From Sphingomonas palmae (lineage in GTDB: Bacteria; Pseudomonadota; Alphaproteobacteria; Sphingomonadales; Sphingomonadaceae): 64,000 nt of DNA. Below the pieces are notes generated by a model. It was not told the DNA's origin, searched no databases, and saw only the letters and a program-made list of their open reading frames with translations. This document shows, one piece after another, positions 37,624 through 45,298 of this stretch; position 1 is the stretch's first letter, and each line of letters opens with the position of its first letter. The stretch covers positions 248,001 through 312,000 of the forward strand of contig NZ_FNZZ01000003.1 in NCBI RefSeq assembly GCF_900109565.1, given 5' to 3'. A program made the position numbers and the translations under genes.

Positions 37624-39012
37624 TCAGATGTGGATCGGGCGCCCGTAGGCGGCGAGCACGCTCTCGTGCATCATCTCGCTAAGCGTCGGATGCGCGAACA
37701 CTGTTTCCTGCAACTCGGCCTCGGTCGTCTCGAGCTGCCGCGCGATGACATAGCCCTGGATCAGCTCGGTCACTTCCGCTCCGACCATGTGTGCGCCGAG
37801 CAGTTCGCCCGTCTTCGCGTCGAACACCGTCTTTACGAAGCCGTCCGCCTCGCCGAGCGCGATCGCCTTGCCGTTGCCGATGAAGGGGAACTTGCCGACC
37901 TTCACGTCGCGGCCGCTTTCCTTCGCCTTCGCCTCGGTCAGGCCGACGCTTGCCACCTGCGGGCGCGAATAGGTGCAGCCGGGGATGTTCCAGGTCTCGA
38001 ACGGGTGCGGCTTCTCGCCCGCGATCGCTTCGACGCAGACGATGCCCTCGTGGCTCGCCTTATGCGCCAGCCACGGCGCGCCGGTGACGTCGCCGATCGC
38101 GTACACGCCCTCGACGTTGGTGCGGCCGTAACCGTCGACCTTGATCTGGCCGCGCTCGGTCGTGACGCCCAATTCCTCGAGTCCCAAATTCTCGGTGTTA
38201 GGGACGATACCGATCGCGACGATGACGTGGCTGTAGTCCTCCGTCACGGACTTGCCGTCCTTGCCCTTGATCGTCGCCTTCACGCCGCTCGCCGACGTGT
38301 CGATCTTCTCGACGCCGGCGCCGGTAACGATGCGGATACCTTCCTTGGTCAGCCGCTTCTCCATGAAGGCGCTGACTTCCTCGTCCTCGACCGGCAGGAT
38401 GCGCGGCAGCATCTCGACCACGGTCACCTCGGCGCCCATGTCGTTGTAGAAGCTGGCGAACTCGATCCCGATCGCGCCCGATCCGATGACCAGCAGCTTG
38501 GTCGGCATGACCTCGGGTACCATCGCGTGGCGATAGGTCCAGATGCGCTTGCCATCGGCCTTGGCAAAGGGAAGGTCGCGCGCGCGCGCGCCGGTCGCGA
38601 TCATAATGTGACGGGCGGTCAGCTCGGTCGTCTTGTCGCCCTGCGTGACCGTCAGCTTGCCTTTACCTGTCAGCTTGCCGACGCCCTCGTGCACCGCGAT
38701 CTTGTGCTTCTTCATCAGGCCCTTGACGCCGGCGTTCAGCTGCCCCGCGACCTTACGGCTGCGCTCCACGATCTTGCCGAGGTCGAAGCCGATGTTGTCG
38801 GCCTTTAACCCGTAGTCGGCGGCATGGGTCATATAGTGATAGACCTCCGACGTGCGCAGCAGCGCCTTGGTCGGGATGCAGCCCCAGTTGAGGCAGATGC
38901 CGCCCAACCGCTCGCGCTCGACGATCGCGACCTTCATGCCAAGCTGCGACGCGCGGATCGCGGACACGTAACCGCCCGGACCCGAGCCGAGCACGATGAG
39001 GTCGTAGTTCAT
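37624..39012 (-). CDS. lpdA: Dihydrolipoyl dehydrogenase (E3)
   Basis: A 462-residue flavoprotein that reoxidises dihydrolipoamide on E2 subunits of the 2-oxoacid dehydrogenase complexes, passing electrons to NAD+. The FAD site VLGSGPGGYVSAI, the redox disulfide GGICLNWGCIPTK (Cys40 and Cys45), the NAD site VIGSGAIGIEFASFY, the second FAD motif VEGVYAIGDVTG and the active-site His in HPTLSEMMHE are all visible. The start follows AAAAGG and sits three bases after the stop of a small membrane gene, so translation is coupled. Two genes upstream are a thioesterase and the E2 gene. Confidence 0.97.
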   Translation of the reverse strand: MNYDLIVLGSGPGGYVSAIRASQLGMKVAIVERERLGGICLNWGCIPTKALLRTSEVYHYMTHAADYGLKADNIGFDLGKIVERSRKVAGQLNAGVKGLMKKHKIAVHEGVGKLTGKGKLTVTQGDKTTELTARHIMIATGARARDLPFAKADGKRIWTYRHAMVPEVMPTKLLVIGSGAIGIEFASFYNDMGAEVTVVEMLPRILPVEDEEVSAFMEKRLTKEGIRIVTGAGVEKIDTSASGVKATIKGKDGKSVTEDYSHVIVAIGIVPNTENLGLEELGVTTERGQIKVDGYGRTNVEGVYAIGDVTGAPWLAHKASHEGIVCVEAIAGEKPHPFETWNIPGCTYSRPQVASVGLTEAKAKESGRDVKVGKFPFIGNGKAIALGEADGFVKTVFDAKTGELLGAHMVGAEVTELIQGYVIARQLETTEAELQETVFAHPTLSEMMHESVLAAYGRPIHI

Positions 39013-39015
39013 CTC

Positions 39016-39327
39016 TTAACCTTTTCGCTGAAACTGTCCACCAACGACCATCGCCATCAGCACTGTAGGAACGGCAAATGTAATCGCTCCTGAGAATGTT
39101 CTGATGATGGCCCAAGGCCGATCAGTGATTTCTTTGTAGACAGCTAGCGCCTGTAATTTCTGCGCCGCAGTCAAAGCGGGATCTTTTAGAAGCGCGATCA
39201 CGTCAGAAATTTGTGCTTTATCCAACGTGACTGCTTGAAAGACGGCGCCTGCTGCTGCGCCCAGCAGGGCGGTCGCAACTGGCACAACGACTTGATACAG
39301 AATCTTGTCGCGTTTGCTTTCAAGCAT
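39016..39327 (-). CDS. AT-richer small membrane protein inside the pyruvate dehydrogenase cluster
   Basis: A 103-residue protein with two predicted membrane helices (YQVVVPVATALLGAAAGAVF, and GAITFAVPTVLMAMVVGGQF) joined by a charged loop (TLDKAQISDVIALLKDPALT and KLQALAVYKEITDRP). It has an AAAGGGAA ribosome binding site, starts 11 bp after the thioesterase stop and ends three bases before the lpdA ATG. Its GC content is clearly lower than its flanks (about half by eye) and its codons include many A/T third positions, suggesting later acquisition. I know no named family. Confidence 0.82.
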   Translation of the reverse strand: MLESKRDKILYQVVVPVATALLGAAAGAVFQAVTLDKAQISDVIALLKDPALTAAQKLQALAVYKEITDRPWAIIRTFSGAITFAVPTVLMAMVVGGQFQRKG

Positions 39328-39338
39328 GGGCGTTCCCT

Positions 39339-39725
39339 TTAAGCGTCCACGGGTCGCGGGCGGCGGTCGCGGTCGATCGCGACGAAGGTGAAATGCGCTT
39401 CGGTCACCTTGCGGGTCGTCTCGCGGTGGCGGTCGCGCGCGTGCGCCTCGACCGCGATGGTGAGCGAGGTGCGCCCGACCTTGACGACGTCGGCGAACAC
39501 GCTGACCTCGTCGCCGACGTGGACGGGGGCGTGGAACTTCATGCCCTCCATCGCGATCGTGACCGCGCGGCCCTTGGCACGGCGCGCGGCGACGAGGCCG
39601 GCGGCCGAGTCCATCAGGCTCATCAGCCAGCCGCCAAAGATGTCGCCGTAGGCGTTGGTGTCCGCGGGCATGGCGGTGACGCGCATCGCAGGGTCGCGGA
39701 ATGCCGCACTGGTTGCGTCACTCAT
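39339..39725 (-). CDS. Acyl-CoA thioesterase (YciA-like hotdog fold)
   Basis: A 128-residue hotdog-fold enzyme that hydrolyses acyl-CoA thioesters. The family motif DTNAYGDIFGGWLMSLMDSA (about residues 19-38) contains the catalytic Asp at DSA and the GGW turn, and the C-terminus ends with FTFVAIDRDRRPRPV. It overlaps the stop of the 70-residue membrane gene by four bases (ATGA at 39722-39725). The longer start 34 codons upstream runs through that gene. Location with E2 and E3 hints at acyl-CoA balance near the pyruvate dehydrogenase complex. Confidence 0.92.
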   Translation of the reverse strand: MSDATSAAFRDPAMRVTAMPADTNAYGDIFGGWLMSLMDSAAGLVAARRAKGRAVTIAMEGMKFHAPVHVGDEVSVFADVVKVGRTSLTIAVEAHARDRHRETTRKVTEAHFTFVAIDRDRRPRPVDA

Positions 39726-39934
39726 CCGCGCACCCTCCACACCTCGCGCGCGCTCAGCACGCCCATCGCCAGCATCGTAGCCGCGCCGACCAGCCAGATC
39801 GTCCAGTAGCCCTGCGGATAGCTCCACGCCGCGCCCCAGAAGACGAGCGCGGTGATGCCGAGGCCGAGCGCGCCCCAGGCGATCTCGCGGATCACCGGAT
39901 CGATCTCCAGCGGGGTGACGTGGCCGCGCGTCAT
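39722..39934 (-). CDS. 70-residue membrane protein
   Basis: A small protein with two predicted membrane helices (EIAWGALGLGITALVFWGAA and GYWTIWLVGAATMLAMGVLS) separated by a short polar turn (SYPQG). It starts 11 bp after the E2 stop and overlaps the thioesterase start by four bases, so it is probably co-translated with both. It has no known family to me. Its position between E2 and the thioesterase is the only clue to function. Confidence 0.8.
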   Translation of the reverse strand: MTRGHVTPLEIDPVIREIAWGALGLGITALVFWGAAWSYPQGYWTIWLVGAATMLAMGVLSAREVWRVRG

Positions 39935-39945
39935 CGCAGCGCCGC

Positions 39946-41313
39946 TCAGGCGAGCATGCCGAGCGGGTTCTCGACCAACTGCTTGAACGTCTGCATCAGC
40001 TCGGCGCCGTCCGCGCCGTCGATCGCGCGGTGGTCGAAGCTACCCGTCGCCGACATGATCGTGGCGACGCCGAGCGAGCCGTCCTCCATCACCCACGCGC
40101 GCTTCTCGCCCGCGCCGATCGCCAGGATCATGCCCTGCGGCGGGTTGATGACCGCCTCGAACTGCTTGATCCCGAACATGCCCATGTTGCTGATCGACGC
40201 GGTGCCGCCGGTGAACTCCTCCGGCTTCAGCTTCTTGTCGCGTGCGCGTGCGGCAAGATCCTTCATCCGGGTCGAGATGCTCGACAGGCTGGCCGTGTCC
40301 GCCTCGGTGATGACGGGGGTGATCAGCCCCTCGGGCGTCGACACCGCGACTGAGATGTCGGCGCGCTTGAAGCTGACGAGCTCGTTCGGCGTGAACATGA
40401 CGTTGCACTTCGGCACCTGGATCAGCGCGGCGGCGAGCGCCTTGATCATTAGGTCGTTGACCGACAGCTTGACCCCGCGCGCCGACAGGCTGGTGTTCAG
40501 GTCACCACGCAAGCTGAGCAATTTGTCGAGGCGCACGTCGACCGTCAGGTAGATGTGCGGCACCTGCTGCTTCGACTCGGTCAGGCGACGCGCGATCGTC
40601 TTCCGCATGTTGCTGAGCTTGGTGGTCTCGTGCGGCACGTCGGGTATCTGCGGTGCCGCCGCGGGCGCAGGAGCGCTGCCGCCTGCGGTCGGCGCGGGCT
40701 GCGACGCCTCGGCCTTGGGCGCAGGCGCGGCGCCCGGCTTCGCCTGCTCGACGTCGGCCTTGACGATGCGCCCGTTGGGGCCGCTGCCGGTCAGCTGCGA
40801 AAGGTCGAGGCCCTTGTCGGCGGCGATGCGGCGCGCGAGCGGGCTCGCCTTGACGCGGTCGCCGTCGTTCTGCGCGGGGGCAGCAGTGCCGGGCTTCGGC
40901 TCGTCCTTCGCGACCTGCGCATCCGCCGGCTTGCCATGATCGCGGTCGTCCTCAGGCGCGGGCCGTGCCTCGCTCCCGGTCTTGTTCGGGTCCTTGGGCG
41001 AGGGATGCGCCTCGCTCTCCTTCGCCGCGGGCTGGGGCGTCGACTCGCCCGATACGCTGCCCGCATCCTCGCCATCTTCGGCGAGCAGCGCGATTACCGC
41101 GCCCACCTTCACGCCGTCGGTCCCCTCGGGTACGGCGATCTTCGCAATCGTGCCCTCGTCGACCGCCTCGAACTCCATCGTCGCCTTGTCGGTCTCGATC
41201 TCGGCCATGATGTCGCCCGAGCGCACCGTGTCGCCTTCCTTCACCAGCCATTTGGCGAGCGTGCCTTCCTCCATCGTCGGGGAAAGGGCAGGCATCTTGA
41301 TCTCGATCGGCAT
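39946..41313 (-). CDS. pdhC: Pyruvate dehydrogenase E2, dihydrolipoyl acetyltransferase
   Basis: A 455-residue core subunit of the pyruvate dehydrogenase complex that transfers the acetyl group to CoA. Domains: lipoyl domain with the lipoylated Lys43 in [12 protein letters not shown]; an Ala/Pro/Glu-rich linker; the E1/E3-binding domain ([20 protein letters not shown], then [11 protein letters not shown]); a second linker; and the catalytic domain ending with [16 protein letters not shown], whose His and Asp are catalytic. Pdh rather than succinyl-transferase identity is supported by that [12 protein letters not shown] form and by a single lipoyl domain. The E1 genes are not in this window. 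Confidence 0.92.
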   Translation of the reverse strand: MPIEIKMPALSPTMEEGTLAKWLVKEGDTVRSGDIMAEIETDKATMEFEAVDEGTIAKIAVPEGTDGVKVGAVIALLAEDGEDAGSVSGESTPQPAAKESEAHPSPKDPNKTGSEARPAPEDDRDHGKPADAQVAKDEPKPGTAAPAQNDGDRVKASPLARRIAADKGLDLSQLTGSGPNGRIVKADVEQAKPGAAPAPKAEASQPAPTAGGSAPAPAAAPQIPDVPHETTKLSNMRKTIARRLTESKQQVPHIYLTVDVRLDKLLSLRGDLNTSLSARGVKLSVNDLMIKALAAALIQVPKCNVMFTPNELVSFKRADISVAVSTPEGLITPVITEADTASLSSISTRMKDLAARARDKKLKPEEFTGGTASISNMGMFGIKQFEAVINPPQGMILAIGAGEKRAWVMEDGSLGVATIMSATGSFDHRAIDGADGAELMQTFKQLVENPLGMLA

Positions 41314-41454
41314 GGCAAACCTTTGCACGAATGCTTTCCTGGGGATGCGCGCGTCTCTCGCCCCCCGGCACCGTAGCGTCAAGCCCGCGGCGTGATCGGC
41401 ATCGCTTGGCGGCTCTTCGAAAGCCTAGTAGATCGGGGGAAGAAAGGCCTTGCC

Positions 41455-41907
41455 ATGCGCATCTACCTGACCGTGATCGACGACACGCCCGAGGCGCAGA
41501 TCGCGCTGCGCTTCGCCGCCAGGCGCGCGGTGAAGACGGGCGGCGGGGTCGAGATACTGGCATTGATCCCGCCGCAGGAGTTCATCGCTTTCGGCGGCGT
41601 CCAGGCGACGATCGAGGACGATCAGCGCCGCCATGCCGAGGGGCTGGTGCAGCGTGCGGCGGGCACGCTGCTGGAGGAATCGGGTTTGCGCCCGTCGCTG
41701 ACGGTGCGCAGCGGCGACGGGCCCAAGGTGATCCGCGAGCTGATCGCCGCCAATCCGCAGATCGCGGCATTGGTGCTGGGCGCGGCGGCGAGCGGCGCGC
41801 CGGGCGAGCTGGTCGGGCATTTCGCCGCCGATGTCGGCAGCCTGTCGGTGCCGCTGATGATCGTGCCCGGCGGGCTCGACCGCGAGGCGATCGACCGCCT
41901 GAGTTGA
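41455..41907 (+). CDS. Universal stress protein
   Basis: A 150-residue UspA-fold protein. The N-terminal MRIYLTVIDDTPEAQIALRF with the Asp pair, and the C-terminal ATP-binding glycine-rich region (ALVLGAAASGAPGELVG) are visible, though the classical G-2x-G-9x-G(S/T) motif is altered. It is divergent from the E2 gene, with 141 bp between the starts. Universal stress proteins help survival in stasis; the partner here is unknown. The ATG at 41455 is preferred to a start 21 codons upstream. Confidence 0.87.
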   Translation: MRIYLTVIDDTPEAQIALRFAARRAVKTGGGVEILALIPPQEFIAFGGVQATIEDDQRRHAEGLVQRAAGTLLEESGLRPSLTVRSGDGPKVIRELIAANPQIAALVLGAAASGAPGELVGHFAADVGSLSVPLMIVPGGLDREAIDRLS

Positions 41908-41964
41908 CCGGCGTGCGATCACAGCGGCTTGAGCGCGGACGCGTTCGCGGTCACAAACGGCGCC

Positions 41965-43269
41965 ATGAACCGCTCGCTCCTGCTCGCCGCGCTCCCGCTC
42001 GCTGTCATTCATCCTGCCGCCGCGGCTCCGCGCGAGGCGCCGTCGAAGGAGCGGATGCGCGCGACAGTCGAGAAGCTCGTCTCGTTCGGCACGCGCCACT
42101 CGCTGTCGTCAGCGACCGATCCGGTGCGGGGGATCGGCGCGGCGCGTAACTGGACCGCAGGCCAGTTCGCCGCGCTGTCGCGTGAGTGCGGCGGCTGCAT
42201 CACGACCGAGCGTCTGTCGCGCCGCTTCATCGGTCCGCGCGCGCCGGACGGCGTTGTGATCGAGGACGTGCTCGGCATTCAGCCGGGTAGCGAGCCGGGG
42301 CGCTACGTCATCGTCGGCGCGCACATCGACAGCCGCGTCACCGACGTGATGAACGTGACCAGCGACGCACCGGGGGCGAACGACGACGCGTCGGGCGTCG
42401 CGCTGGTGCTGGAGGCGGCGCGCATCCTGTCAAAGCATAAGTTCAAGGCGACGATCGTCTACGCGGTCTTCTCGGGCGAGGAGCAGGGGCTGTGGGGCGC
42501 AACCTTGCTCGCCGACACCGCCAAGGCGCGCGGATGGCAGATCGACGCGATGCTCAACAACGACATCGTCGGCAATTCGGTCGGGCAGGGCGGCGTGGTC
42601 GATGCGAACCGCGTGCGTGTCTTTTCCGAGGGCATCCGCTCAAGCGAGTCGCTCGCCGAGGACATGGAGCGCCGCGCGATCGGCGGCGAGGACGATGGGC
42701 CCAGCCGCGCGCTCGCCAAGGCGATCGACGGTATCGCCGACGCGCTGCCGGGCAAGTTCGACGTGATGCTCGATCGCCGTCCCGATCGCTTCGGGCGCGG
42801 CGGGGACCACGAACCGTTCCTGAAGCTCGGCTATCCCGCGGTCCGCTTCTCGGTCGGGGCGGAGAATTGGGACCGTCAGCATCAGGACGTGCGCACCGAG
42901 AACGGACGCGTCTTCGCGGACACGATCGACGGCATGGACTTCGACTATCTCGCCAAGGTGACCGCGATCAACGTTGCGACGATCGCGCGGCTGGCGGCGG
43001 CGCCCGCTGCGCCGGCGAGTGCGTCGATCGCGGGCGCGCTGACCCGTGACACGACCGTGAAATGGGCGGCGGTGCCGGGGGCACAATCCTACCGCGTGCG
43101 CTGGCGTGCGAACGACCGGCAGGCGTGGAGCGACGAGCGCGTCGTGACGGGTGCGACGACGACGCTATTGAAGAACGTGCCGGTCGACGATCATTTCGTC
43201 GGCGTCAGCGCGGTCGGGGCCGACGGCGCGGAGAGCCTGGTGACGTTCGCAGGGCGCGATCGTGGCTAG
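41965..43269 (+). CDS. Secreted M28-family metallopeptidase
   Basis: A 434-residue aminopeptidase-like enzyme. A signal peptide (SLLLAALPLAVIHPAAAA) is followed by the M28 domain (residues about 35-345). Zinc ligands are His120 in VGAHIDSR, Asp140 in PGANDDASG and Glu173 in FSGEEQGLWG, with Glu172 as catalytic base. The C-terminal 80 residues are a fibronectin-III-like module (VKWAAVPGAQSYRVRWRAND, then DHFVGVSAVGADG). It should hydrolyse N-terminal residues of periplasmic or external peptides. The ATG at 41965 is chosen because it starts the signal peptide. Confidence 0.92.
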   Translation: MNRSLLLAALPLAVIHPAAAAPREAPSKERMRATVEKLVSFGTRHSLSSATDPVRGIGAARNWTAGQFAALSRECGGCITTERLSRRFIGPRAPDGVVIEDVLGIQPGSEPGRYVIVGAHIDSRVTDVMNVTSDAPGANDDASGVALVLEAARILSKHKFKATIVYAVFSGEEQGLWGATLLADTAKARGWQIDAMLNNDIVGNSVGQGGVVDANRVRVFSEGIRSSESLAEDMERRAIGGEDDGPSRALAKAIDGIADALPGKFDVMLDRRPDRFGRGGDHEPFLKLGYPAVRFSVGAENWDRQHQDVRTENGRVFADTIDGMDFDYLAKVTAINVATIARLAAAPAAPASASIAGALTRDTTVKWAAVPGAQSYRVRWRANDRQAWSDERVVTGATTTLLKNVPVDDHFVGVSAVGADGAESLVTFAGRDRG

Positions 43270-43299
43270 GGTTGGGCCTGCATACCGGTACCGGATACG

Positions 43300-43337
43300 A
43301 CAACGCCGCCCCGTCGTGATCGGCGGGACGGCGTCGT
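43300..43337. terminator. Terminator-like stem between the M28 gene and the RcnB-like gene
   Basis: A 16-nt left arm (ACAACGCCGCCCCGTC) pairs with a right arm (GGCGGGACGGCGTCGT) with a few mismatches around GTGATC. It lies between convergent genes. Confidence 0.5.
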
Positions 43338-43358
43338 GATTACCTCGCTGTCAGTGCG

Positions 43359-44561
43359 TCAGCAGTTGCACTTGCCCTTGTAGCGATAGCCCTTGGCGTG
43401 GCCGTAGGACGCGTCCTCGTACACTTCCTCCTCGACTACGTTCGCGTTCGAGCCGCCGCTGACGGTCACCGTCGTGATCGTTGTACCGGGGTAATACCAG
43501 CCGTTGGCGTAGTAGCCGACCGACCCGACGGTGCTCGACGTCGTCACGACCGTGCCGTTACCGGCCACGACCGAGGGCGCCGGATAGGCGATCTGCGGTC
43601 CGGGGCCGTAGCCGGGGGGCGGGGGATAGCCGGCGCCGGCGGTCGCGTAACGCGTCACACCCGAGTAGGTGGTGCCGGCATAGTCGCCGCCGTAGCGGCC
43701 CTCCTGATAGGCGACGACCGGGGCGCCCTGTCCGGCGTAGCCGCCGGGCGCCGGGTAAGGGGCGCCGTAATCGGGGCCGACCGCCGGCGCGACGGGAACG
43801 CGTCCGGCGCGATCGTTGCGGTCGATCTCGCGCCCGACCAGCGCGCCTGCACCCGCGCCGATCGCGGTGCCGAGCAGGCGGTTGCCGCGTCCGGCGATGA
43901 CGTTCCCGGCAACACCGCCCGCAACCCCGCCAATCACCGCGCCGCCAAGACCATTGTCGCGGTCGCGCGTCGCGTAACCGCCATAGGCCGCACCATAGCC
44001 GTTGTCGTACGCGTCACCGCGATAGGTATAGTCGACGCCCTGTCCATCGAACCGATCCCAGCCGATCCCGCCGACGCTGTCGTAGACCGAGCCGCGACCG
44101 TCGACGAGCACCGCGTCGTCGTAATAGCGCGACCAGCTATAGCCGACGGGCGGCGCGTACAGGCCGTAGGTCGACCAGTCGTTGACGTACCAGTTGGGCG
44201 AGACCCAGTAGCTCGGCAGCACGAAGCCGCGCACCGGCCGGCGATAGGCGCCCCAGCCGCCCGGCGCGCGCATGCCGCCCCACCAGCGATTGTTGATGTG
44301 ACCGCCCCAGCGCGGCCGACAGCCGCCCAGGCACGAGTTGCCGCCGATCGGACGCGGGCCGTTCCAGCCGCCGGGACGATGTCCGTTCCAGCCACCCGGC
44401 CGCGGCGCATTCCACCCGCCGGGTTTCGGCCCGTTCCAGCCGCCGGGTCGGGGAGCATTCCAGCTGCCCGGACGTACGGGCGCCATTCCGCCGCGCGGAC
44501 CCGCATGGGCGGGCACGGCCATGACGGTGGCGGCGGTGGCGGCGATCATCAGCATGCGCAT
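43359..44561 (-). CDS. RcnB-like secreted protein with PGGWN repeats and glycine zipper
   Basis: A 400-residue exported protein. A signal peptide (MLMIAATAATVMAVPAHA) precedes five tandem octapeptides of form RPGGWNxP (residues about 28-68), then an RcnB-type domain (FVLPSYWVSPNWYVNDWSTY, then GLYAPPVGYSWSRYYDDAVL), and a glycine-zipper segment (GLGGAVIGGVAGGVAGNVIA) that may associate with the outer membrane. A Gly/Tyr/Pro-rich C-terminal half ends with KCNC. RcnB proteins influence nickel/cobalt homeostasis in E. coli; here only the domain shape supports that. The function is not known. Confidence 0.8.
   Translation of the reverse strand: MRMLMIAATAATVMAVPAHAGPRGGMAPVRPGSWNAPRPGGWNGPKPGGWNAPRPGGWNGHRPGGWNGPRPIGGNSCLGGCRPRWGGHINNRWWGGMRAPGGWGAYRRPVRGFVLPSYWVSPNWYVNDWSTYGLYAPPVGYSWSRYYDDAVLVDGRGSVYDSVGGIGWDRFDGQGVDYTYRGDAYDNGYGAAYGGYATRDRDNGLGGAVIGGVAGGVAGNVIAGRGNRLLGTAIGAGAGALVGREIDRNDRAGRVPVAPAVGPDYGAPYPAPGGYAGQGAPVVAYQEGRYGGDYAGTTYSGVTRYATAGAGYPPPPGYGPGPQIAYPAPSVVAGNGTVVTTSSTVGSVGYYANGWYYPGTTITTVTVSGGSNANVVEEEVYEDASYGHAKGYRYKGKCNC
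44361..44480 (-). repeat. Five tandem 24-bp repeats encoding the PGGWN motif
   Basis: Units begin at 44361, 44385, 44409, 44433 and 44457, each starting GTTCCA or ATTCCA on the plus strand. They encode RPGSWNAP, RPGGWNGP, KPGGWNAP, RPGGWNGH and RPGGWNGP in the minus-strand protein. Confidence 0.85.
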
Positions 44562-44705
44562 GGCCGTTCATTCCCCTGTAAGGTGCGTTGCGCGATCGAA
44601 CGCGCTTCACGTTTACCGGTTGCTTACCAAGCGCCAGATCGTCTCGCCACTGCAACGACCGTCCCGAAGTGGTGCAGCCGCGCAGGTAGACATCAACCCT
44701 GTTCG

Positions 44706-45200
44706 TTAGGAGATCGCGCCCGCGATCCGCGGCGCGAGCAGCGCCATCAACCGCTCGCATCCCACCGTGTCCTCTTCGTCGAAGCGGCCGGGCAAAGGAC
44801 TGTCGAGATCGAGCACCCCGATCAGCCGGTCGTCGTGCACGATCGGCACGACCAACTCGGACGCACTCGCCGCATCGCAGGCGATATGGCCGGGGAAGGC
44901 GTGCACGTCGTCGACGCGCTGCGTCGTCCGCGTCGCCGCCGCAGTGCCGCACACGCCCGCACCCATCGCGATACGGATGCACGCCGCCTTGCCCTGAAAC
45001 GGACCCAGAACAAGTCCGCCGTCGACCATGCGGTAGAAGCCCGACCAGTTGAGATCGGGCAGATACTGCCAGATCAGCGCCGCGGCATTCGCCATGTTGG
45101 CGACCGCATCGGGCTCGTCAGCGGTCAGCGCGTCAAGCGCGGCGAACAGGTCGTGGTAGAGCTCGTCCTTGGAGCCGGCGGACACGTCAAAGGCATACAT
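44706..45200 (-). CDS. msrC: Free methionine-(R)-sulfoxide reductase (GAF domain)
   Basis: A 164-residue single GAF-domain enzyme that reduces free Met-R-sulfoxide. The family motif LNWSGFYRMVDGGLVLGPFQ leads to the three redox cysteines: Cys74 in KAACIRI, Cys84 in GVCGTAAA and Cys108 in GHIACDAASASE, spaced exactly as in E. coli fRMsr (84, 94 and 118). The conserved DVHAFPGHI is also there. The start at 45200 (MYAFDVS) is chosen; the frame is open upstream. It is divergent from the next gene, with 98 bp between starts. Confidence 0.95.
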   Translation of the reverse strand: MYAFDVSAGSKDELYHDLFAALDALTADEPDAVANMANAAALIWQYLPDLNWSGFYRMVDGGLVLGPFQGKAACIRIAMGAGVCGTAAATRTTQRVDDVHAFPGHIACDAASASELVVPIVHDDRLIGVLDLDSPLPGRFDEEDTVGCERLMALLAPRIAGAIS

Positions 45201-45298
45201 GGCGCGCGATGTAGAAGCGCGGTGGGGGAGATGCCAGCGGCTGCGGGCAGGAAGGAACGGCACTGGCGTTCCCGCAGGGCGCTCCGTAGCATTCCGCC

